A stretch of 64,000 bases of DNA from Brevibacillus migulae (GTDB lineage: Bacteria; Bacillota; Bacilli; Brevibacillales; Brevibacillaceae). The notes beneath the pieces are model-generated. The model was given only the letters and a program-made list of their open reading frames with translations. It did not search any database and was not told the DNA's origin. The stretch covers positions 130,213-194,212 of the forward strand of contig NZ_SDKD01000010.1 in the NCBI RefSeq assembly GCF_004521915.1. The letters are read 5' to 3'. Shown here piece by piece: positions 59,466 through 64,000 of this stretch. Made by a program: the position numbers and the translations under genes. Every line of letters starts with the position of its first letter. Position 1 is the first letter of the stretch.

Positions 59466-59499
59466 CGAAAAAACAAAAAAACCAACGAAATCGCTGGTT
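59466..59499 (-). terminator. Terminator of tRNA-Leu
   Basis: Minus-strand arms AACCA and TGGTT extended by partial GCGA/TCGT pairing, followed by TTTTTGTTTTTT. Confidence 0.78.
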
Positions 59500-59514
59500 A
59501 TCGTTGTTATATGA

Positions 59515-59601
59515 TGGTGCGGTCAAGAGGACTTGAACCTCCACGGTGTTGCCACCACTAGAACCTGAATCTAGCGCGTCTGCCAATTCCGCCATGACCG
59601 C
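59515..59601 (-). tRNA. tRNA-Leu (anticodon CAG)
   Basis: The acceptor stem GCGGTCA/TGACCGC is followed by discriminator A and an encoded CCA. The D-arm has the class II pattern, the anticodon stem CTAGA/TCTAG encloses TTCAGGT (anticodon CAG), there is a long variable arm (GTGGTGGCAACACC), and GTTCAAG fits the T-loop. It is 87 nt including CCA. It is a single gene, not part of a cluster. Confidence 0.96.
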
Positions 59602-59725
59602 ATGTAAACGATTTGCTAGATTTACTATAGCAAGTTCACCCGATAAGATCAAGGAAAAAATGGGCGGTTAATCCAAATCCAAGTCGTAAAAGATATACGT
59701 ATCAAGCTTGAAATGGGGGAAGATC

Positions 59726-59890
59726 TTGGACGCCTATCGACTTGACGGAAAAGAAGTGATGTGGACAGAGCCGATCGTCTCCCCATCACCTGCTGGGGAT
59801 GAAACCTGGCCCTGCATGAAGGTGGATTTGGAAGAGCTTGAAGCCCATCCTCTCCTCCTCTTGCATGCCGTCACCTTAGTGGATTATTAA
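59726..59890 (+). CDS. Small acidic hypothetical protein
   Basis: A 54-residue open frame starting at TTG 59726, with GGGGG about 6 nt upstream; an earlier TTG at 59708 has no site. Sequence features: DAYRLDGKEVMWTEPIVSP, two Trp and KVDLEELEAHPLLLLHAVTLVDY. It has no signal peptide. Convergent with rarD, whose stop lies 20 bp away. I do not recognise it; it could be non-coding. Confidence 0.5.
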   Translation: MDAYRLDGKEVMWTEPIVSPSPAGDETWPCMKVDLEELEAHPLLLLHAVTLVDY

Positions 59891-59909
59891 TGGACGATCA
59901 GCCATCCGT

Positions 59910-60806
59910 TTATCCTTCGATCTTGACCGCAACCTGTGGATTGATCGATTTTTTCTTAAGCGAAGAGATGGTAAAGATCACCAACGCTCCCCAAATAAAG
60001 GCGAAGCTGAACAAATGCGTAGTCGTGAACGGTTCATGGAAAATGAATACCGCCAACAAAAGACTTGTACTCGGAGCGATGTACTGCAAAAATCCGACTG
60101 CCGCTAGCGTCAAGCGTTGGGTTGCCATGGCGAACCAATATAGCGGCAGCATGGTAGCCACACCAGACAACATCAAAAGAAAGATCATCCCGGGGTGCAT
60201 GCCGAGTACGGTTTGCGTACCCTCTGTTTGCATGTAAATCAGGTAACCGAGGGCAATCGGCAGCACGAGCAGCGTTTCCCACGCGAGAGACAGCATCGAA
60301 TCGATTTTCACCGTCTTTTTCAACAGCCCGTATGTCGCGAATGTGAGTGCAAGCGTAATCGCAACCCAAGGCATTTGGCCATATTCAAAGGTCAAAAAGG
60401 AAACGCCGATGGCAGCGAGTCCAATCGCGATCCACTGCCCGACTTTCATTCTTTCCTTTAGAAACACGACACCGAATAAGATGTTGATCAATGGATTGAT
60501 GTAGTAGCCTAGGCTAGTTTCGAGCACGCGTCCGTCATTCACTGCCCAAATAAACAAAAGCCAGTTTGCGCTAATCACCATGGAACTAAGCAGCATCAGG
60601 AGCAACCGCTTCCGATCTTTCGCCAGCTCCCACATCATTTTCCAACGTTTGCCAATAAAAAGAATGATTCCAACAAACACAAACGACCAAATAATACGAT
60701 GTGACAAGATCTCACCAGCCGGAACCTGCAAGAACAGCTTCCAATACAACGGCAGCAATCCCCACATGAGGTAGGCCAGTATGCCGTATATGACGCCTTG
60801 TTTCAC
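59910..60806 (-). CDS. rarD: EamA-family transporter RarD
   Basis: A 298-residue inner-membrane protein of ten helices in two EamA repeats. N-terminal GVIYGILAYLMWGLLPLYWKLF is the diagnostic RarD opening; also WLLFIWAVNDGRVLETSLGYYINPLINILFG and a C-terminal QYIAPSTSLLLAVFIFHEPF. RarD was annotated as chloramphenicol-sensitive, but its physiological substrate is unknown. GTG start with AAGGGG upstream. Confidence 0.93.
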   Translation of the reverse strand: MKQGVIYGILAYLMWGLLPLYWKLFLQVPAGEILSHRIIWSFVFVGIILFIGKRWKMMWELAKDRKRLLLMLLSSMVISANWLLFIWAVNDGRVLETSLGYYINPLINILFGVVFLKERMKVGQWIAIGLAAIGVSFLTFEYGQMPWVAITLALTFATYGLLKKTVKIDSMLSLAWETLLVLPIALGYLIYMQTEGTQTVLGMHPGMIFLLMLSGVATMLPLYWFAMATQRLTLAAVGFLQYIAPSTSLLLAVFIFHEPFTTTHLFSFAFIWGALVIFTISSLKKKSINPQVAVKIEG

Positions 60807-60933
60807 ACTAAGGACCCCTTCTTCAAAAAGTTTTCATACAGTGTACCTGAATTCTAAACATTTCGCCATATCCCCCATCGCAATATGCTGCACTTTGGCA
60901 ATCTGACCTGATACATTCGGGGTGTTCTGACCA

Positions 60934-60948
60934 TTGACACCGTGTCAA
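60934..60948. promoter_or_regulatory. 15-bp palindrome overlapping a -35-like hexamer
   Basis: TTGACAC-C-GTGTCAA is a perfect inverted repeat with one central base. Its first six bases read TTGACA on both strands. It lies 56 bp before pdxK and 128 bp before rarD. A regulator binding here could control either gene. Confidence 0.55.
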
Positions 60949-61003
60949 AATTGATTTTCAATAAGGTCAAATAAAAATCTGTTATGACAAGGGGTACATA
61001 GCT

Positions 61004-61825
61004 ATGAGCATGAAGAAAGCATTGACCATCGCAGGTTCTGACACTAGCGGAGGAGCTGGACAGCAAGCAGACCTGAAAACGTTCCAGGAGCTTGGCGTTT
61101 TCGGAATGACGGCACTCACCGTCGTTGTTGCCCAAGATCCGGATAACGAATGGTTTCATAATGTATACCCGCTTTCCCTTGATGTGGTAGAAGCCCAACT
61201 GAGAACCGTGCTGGCAGGCATCGGCGTGGATGCTGTGAAAACGGGCATGCTGGGATCCACGGAACTTGTTGAACTGGTGGGCCGAACCATTGATAAATAT
61301 GAATTGAAAAATGTAGTCATCGACCCAGTCATGATCTGTAAAGGTGCCGACGAAGCCCTCCATCCGGAAATCGCGGATGCTCTTCGCGAAATCGTGGTGC
61401 CACGGGCTACCGTCATCACTCCCAATCTATTTGAAGCTGCCATCCTGAGCAAAAAGTCCGAATTGAAAACGGTAGATGACCTGAAAGATGCGGCAGCCAT
61501 CATCCATGAACAAGGGGCAGGCGTTGTCATCGTGAAAGGCGGCAACAAACTGGCACACGAAAAAGCAGTTGATGTGATCTACGACGGGAAAAACTTCGAA
61601 GTATTGGAAGCTGAGCGCATCCCGAATGCGTATACGCACGGCGCAGGCTGCACCTACTCCGCCGCGATCACGGCTGAACTTGCAAAAGGAAAATCCGTGA
61701 AAGAAGCGATTGATGTCGCAAAAGTATTTATCACCGAAGCCATTCGCCACTCTTTCCCCCTGAATAAGTATGTGGGCCCAACCAATCACGGTGCGTACCG
61801 AAATGCATTGGCAGCCCAAAAATAA
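61004..61825 (+). CDS. pdxK: Pyridoxine/pyridoxal kinase (ThiD-like PdxK)
   Basis: A 273-residue ribokinase-fold kinase that phosphorylates B6 vitamers (and possibly HMP) on the 5' position. N-terminal TIAGSDTSGGAGQQADLKTF; DPVMICKGADEALHPE, whose Cys-Lys-Gly lid is typical of Bacillus PdxK rather than ThiD; VITPNLFEA; and the anion-hole motif THGAGCTYSAAITAELA with the catalytic Asp replaced by the Gly-Ala-Gly-Cys form of this family. AAGGGG lies 9 nt before the ATG, and a strong terminator follows. Confidence 0.92.
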   Translation: MSMKKALTIAGSDTSGGAGQQADLKTFQELGVFGMTALTVVVAQDPDNEWFHNVYPLSLDVVEAQLRTVLAGIGVDAVKTGMLGSTELVELVGRTIDKYELKNVVIDPVMICKGADEALHPEIADALREIVVPRATVITPNLFEAAILSKKSELKTVDDLKDAAAIIHEQGAGVVIVKGGNKLAHEKAVDVIYDGKNFEVLEAERIPNAYTHGAGCTYSAAITAELAKGKSVKEAIDVAKVFITEAIRHSFPLNKYVGPTNHGAYRNALAAQK

Positions 61826-61835
61826 GCTCGAAATC

Positions 61836-61868
61836 AAAAAAGTGTCCCTTACCCAGGGGCACTTTTTC
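61836..61868 (+). terminator. Terminator of pdxK
   Basis: Arms AAAAAGTG and CACTTTTT with an inner CCCT/AGGG, 10 nt after the stop codon. Confidence 0.88.
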
Positions 61869-61972
61869 TTATCCGGCTGGCGAAATCGAAGTGTTTCTTC
61901 TTACTGGTCAGGTCTGCCTCCTTTGTGATATGGTCTAACTATACGTCTAAGGTGCTCTAAGGAGGAATACTT

Positions 61973-62674
61973 GTGCAAATCAAGGTACTATTGTTTGCGG
62001 CTTTAGCGGAAAGGGCAAACAATCGGGAACTTTTCATAGACTTACCCGAATCATCCACCGTAGCAGAGCTTTTGGAGCAGATCGGGAATGCTCATCCTGA
62101 GCTGTCCTCTCTTTTGCCAAGCTGCTTTGTCTCTCTCAATCAGGAATATGCTTCCAAAGAGCAGGTCATTCAATCAGGAGATGAGGTTGCCATCCTCCCT
62201 CCTGTCAGCGGCGGCGAAGACGAACGCTTTCTCGTAACCGAGCAGCCTCTGCTTGCCGATCCATTGATTAAATTGGTCAGCAACCCTCATGCCGGGGCGG
62301 TCCTTACCTTCGTCGGAACTGTCCGTGAATTTACGAAGGGTCAGCGCACGGTTTCCCTCTCGTATGAAGCTTACGTCCCGATGGCGATCGACAAGATGAA
62401 GCAGATTGCCGATGAAATCGAAGAAAAGTGGCCAGGTGCCCGAGTCGCCATGCACCATCGCATCGGCAGCCTTGACATCGAAGAGATTGCCGTCATCATC
62501 GCCGTCGCGACACCCCATCGCAATGAGTCCTTTGAAGCCGGCAGATACGCGATCGAGCGTCTCAAGCAAATCGTGCCCATCTGGAAAAAGGAACGTTGGG
62601 AAGACGGCGGCGAGTGGAAAGGCCATCAGCAAGGGCCGTGGAACCCGCTGGCTGATGCAAGTGACTCAGAATGA
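61973..62674 (+). CDS. Molybdopterin synthase, MoaD-MoaE fusion
   Basis: A 233-residue fusion of both molybdopterin synthase subunits. The MoaD part (residues 1-81) is a ubiquitin-like fold ending VAILPPVSGG, where Gly81 must carry the thiocarboxylate. The MoaE part (residues ~90-225) has FVGTVREFTKGQRTVSLSYEAYVPMA, HHRIGSLDIEEIAVIIAV and the catalytic PIWKKERWEDGGEW. The Gly-Gly is followed directly by EDER, so the protein needs processing or a different sulfur route. GTG start with AAGGAGG upstream. No other molybdenum cofactor genes are near. Confidence 0.93.
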   Translation: MQIKVLLFAALAERANNRELFIDLPESSTVAELLEQIGNAHPELSSLLPSCFVSLNQEYASKEQVIQSGDEVAILPPVSGGEDERFLVTEQPLLADPLIKLVSNPHAGAVLTFVGTVREFTKGQRTVSLSYEAYVPMAIDKMKQIADEIEEKWPGARVAMHHRIGSLDIEEIAVIIAVATPHRNESFEAGRYAIERLKQIVPIWKKERWEDGGEWKGHQQGPWNPLADASDSE

Positions 62675-62682
62675 CATTTACG

Positions 62683-62715
62683 AAAGCCCGAGACCATGTG
62701 TCTGGGCTTTTTTAT
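62683..62715 (+). terminator. Terminator of the moaDE fusion gene
   Basis: Arms AAAGCCC and GGGCTTT with inner AGAC/GTCT, followed by six T. Confidence 0.9.
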
Positions 62716-62826
62716 TGTCCATTCGGTTTACGTTGAGCACTGTAACCGGATATGCTTTCCAATCGTCCTTCTTAATAACGGATATGTTTACCGTAATTTC
62801 CAAGCATTGTATTAAGGGGGATAAAC

Positions 62827-63162
62827 ATGTATTGGGAGACTCTTCCTAATTGGTTTTGGGTTATTTATTACTTATTTTTAGTCACAACATTCGGTACTGC
62901 AATATTTAGTATCATCAAAATGAATATGAAAAGTTGGTCGATTGCAGCCATTGCCTTTACGGTAACAGTGCCAATCATCAGTCTGATAAAGAGCATTGGA
63001 AGAGCAGAAGGAATGAATGAATATGAGCATTTTGTGAGCCACTTGCAACAAGGATCCGTTTGGACTATTTTTGCACTCACAGGTTACGTATATTTATTTG
63101 TATGGTGGGCCTTGTTCTTCCTGAAAAGTAAAGCCAATCCTCAAGCAACATGTTCGGAATAA
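62827..63162 (+). CDS. Three-helix membrane protein, unknown
   Basis: A 111-residue protein with three transmembrane segments (residues ~9-30 NWFWVIYYLFLVTTFGTAIF, 37-56 IAAIAFTVTVPIISLI, 81-101 TIFALTGYVYLFVWWALFFL). GGGGG lies 7 nt before the ATG. I do not recognise the family. Codon use is more A/T-rich than neighbours, hinting at a different origin. Confidence 0.75.
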   Translation: MYWETLPNWFWVIYYLFLVTTFGTAIFSIIKMNMKSWSIAAIAFTVTVPIISLIKSIGRAEGMNEYEHFVSHLQQGSVWTIFALTGYVYLFVWWALFFLKSKANPQATCSE

Positions 63163-63285
63163 TCTCCATATTGAACATATCTTCTACGCGGATATTGAAG
63201 ATTCAGTAAAATCTTCATAAAAGCCTTTCCACATCCTTGAACGGCTCTTCAAACCGCAATCATTTTTATATCGAGAGGTGTAACT

Positions 63286-64000
63286 ATGAAGCTGTCGATG
63301 CTCTCCATCTTGTTCTTTTCTCTCATCCACACATACCCGCCACATGAATACCACGTCTATTTCATCAGAGAAATGGCACCGCTCTACAATCAAGCATACA
63401 CAGGTGATTGCACCCTACACATTGATGAATATGATCCCGCAATCATGTGGAAACAACGAACGTACTGGCGAAATTACCGATCCGATCAAAGTGGATTGGT
63501 CCGAGGCGAAAAAATAGGTGAAGTGAAATTCAAGATGAACGGCATGGTTTGTCCCGGCTATATCATGAAAAATGGCGACGCCACGGATGCTGCCATCGGT
63601 ACCCCGATTTATACCGTCAAAGGATATGCAGAAGGATATCGATTGTTTGTCGGAGAGGATCTGTATGAAGTTCGCAAAATCCCTGGAGCTCGGATCATCG
63701 GAGACTTTAATGATATAGGCGGCAAAGTAAAGAAAATCACCATCCAATACCCGATAGAAAACTCCCCTTCCATCGACCTTTCCGGTGAGGACACCCAGCT
63801 TTTTGTAAAGCGATACCTGCAGTTAAAGCATGTCCCGTCTAGCAAGATATATCAACAATCCTCTGTTTACAGCCAGCCCTATTTTCTCAAGTTTACTCTG
63901 CAGGATCATTCTAGTTTTATCGAATCATTTCGGCTTGAAGAAAATGCCTTTACGCTTGGGTATGGTACTGAAGATACGAAAAGGATTCTTCTCCCTTACC
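63286..64000 (+). CDS. Unrecognised exported protein (3' end beyond window)
   Basis: An open frame from ATG 63286, with GAGAGGTG upstream, runs without a stop to the window end (238 codons). It begins with a short hydrophobic, signal-like segment (MKLSMLSILFFSLIHT), then YHVYFIREMAPLYNQ and a region in which aromatic and charged residues alternate (IGEVKFKMNGMVCPGYIMKNGDAT, GTPIYTVKGYAEGYRLFVGEDLY). No known domain is apparent to me. Confidence 0.75.
   Translation, partial: MKLSMLSILFFSLIHTYPPHEYHVYFIREMAPLYNQAYTGDCTLHIDEYDPAIMWKQRTYWRNYRSDQSGLVRGEKIGEVKFKMNGMVCPGYIMKNGDATDAAIGTPIYTVKGYAEGYRLFVGEDLYEVRKIPGARIIGDFNDIGGKVKKITIQYPIENSPSIDLSGEDTQLFVKRYLQLKHVPSSKIYQQSSVYSQPYFLKFTLQDHSSFIESFRLEENAFTLGYGTEDTKRILLPY

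Noticed and set aside
1..64000. CRISPR array, insertion sequence or prophage
   Set aside because: No regularly spaced repeats, transposase, integrase or structural phage genes were seen on either strand; only an orphan holin-like and an HNH gene are present.

Overview
This window is typical low-to-mid G+C Bacillota chromosome, roughly half G+C. Nearly every gene has a strong Shine-Dalgarno sequence, and TTG and GTG starts are common. The surface protein with three SLH domains, the MrfA/MrfB repair pair, the YdjO-type cold-inducible protein, the SwrC-like RND pump and many extended -10 promoters point to the Bacillales, most likely Brevibacillus or a close Paenibacillaceae relative. That placement is inference from gene content; no rRNA is present. 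There is no prophage, insertion sequence or CRISPR array. One tRNA gene, tRNA-Leu(CAG), is present.

Layout. 0-8.7 kb: truncated MHYT-domain sensor, a VanY-type D,D-carboxypeptidase lipoprotein, an RND pump with its adaptor, and a NarL-type two-component system. 8.7-15.3 kb: cardiolipin synthase, an IF-3 paralogue, a lone CheW, a PNPOx-like protein, an ABC-F protein, and two cold-shock-associated small genes. 15.3-22.3 kb: SLH surface protein, a siroheme-type nitrite/sulfite reductase-like protein, a multicopper oxidase gene interrupted by an in-frame TGA, and an OmpR-type two-component system. 22.3-29.5 kb: small membrane proteins, a holin-like protein, a two-gene pyruvate:ferredoxin oxidoreductase with fused subunits, and an HNH nuclease.

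29.5-43.0 kb is the most coherent block. All genes lie on the minus strand and sit under sequences matching the Bacillus Zur box. They are an oligopeptide/nickel-type ABC operon, a COG0523 (ZagA/YciC-type) GTPase overlapped by a GNAT acetyltransferase, and a six-gene operon with the order and sizes of staphylococcal cntABCDFE: metallophore binding protein, two permeases, two ATPases and the CntE-type MFS exporter. The opine-metallophore synthesis genes cntKLM are not in the window. This looks like a zinc-starvation regulon built around metallophore traffic.

43.3-46.5 kb is a decaying cluster: an M20 amidohydrolase pseudogene with internal deletion and frameshift, an acetamidase/formamidase, and an oligopeptide-binding protein whose lipobox cysteine appears replaced by Phe. 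46.8-50.3 kb encodes MrfB and MrfA. 51.2-55.1 kb carries a PF04392-type ABC importer with two binding proteins. A hemerythrin-like gene follows, with an Fnr-type box centred at -41.5. Then come a MerR/SDR pair with a classic long-spacer MerR promoter, a coiled-coil membrane protein with a phosphodiester glycosidase, tRNA-Leu, RarD, PdxK, a MoaD-MoaE fusion and two unrecognised proteins, the last cut by the window edge.

The Fnr-type boxes before the ferredoxin oxidoreductase and the hemerythrin suggest a facultative anaerobe that switches metabolism at low oxygen. The Zur-type boxes indicate strong zinc-scavenging capacity.
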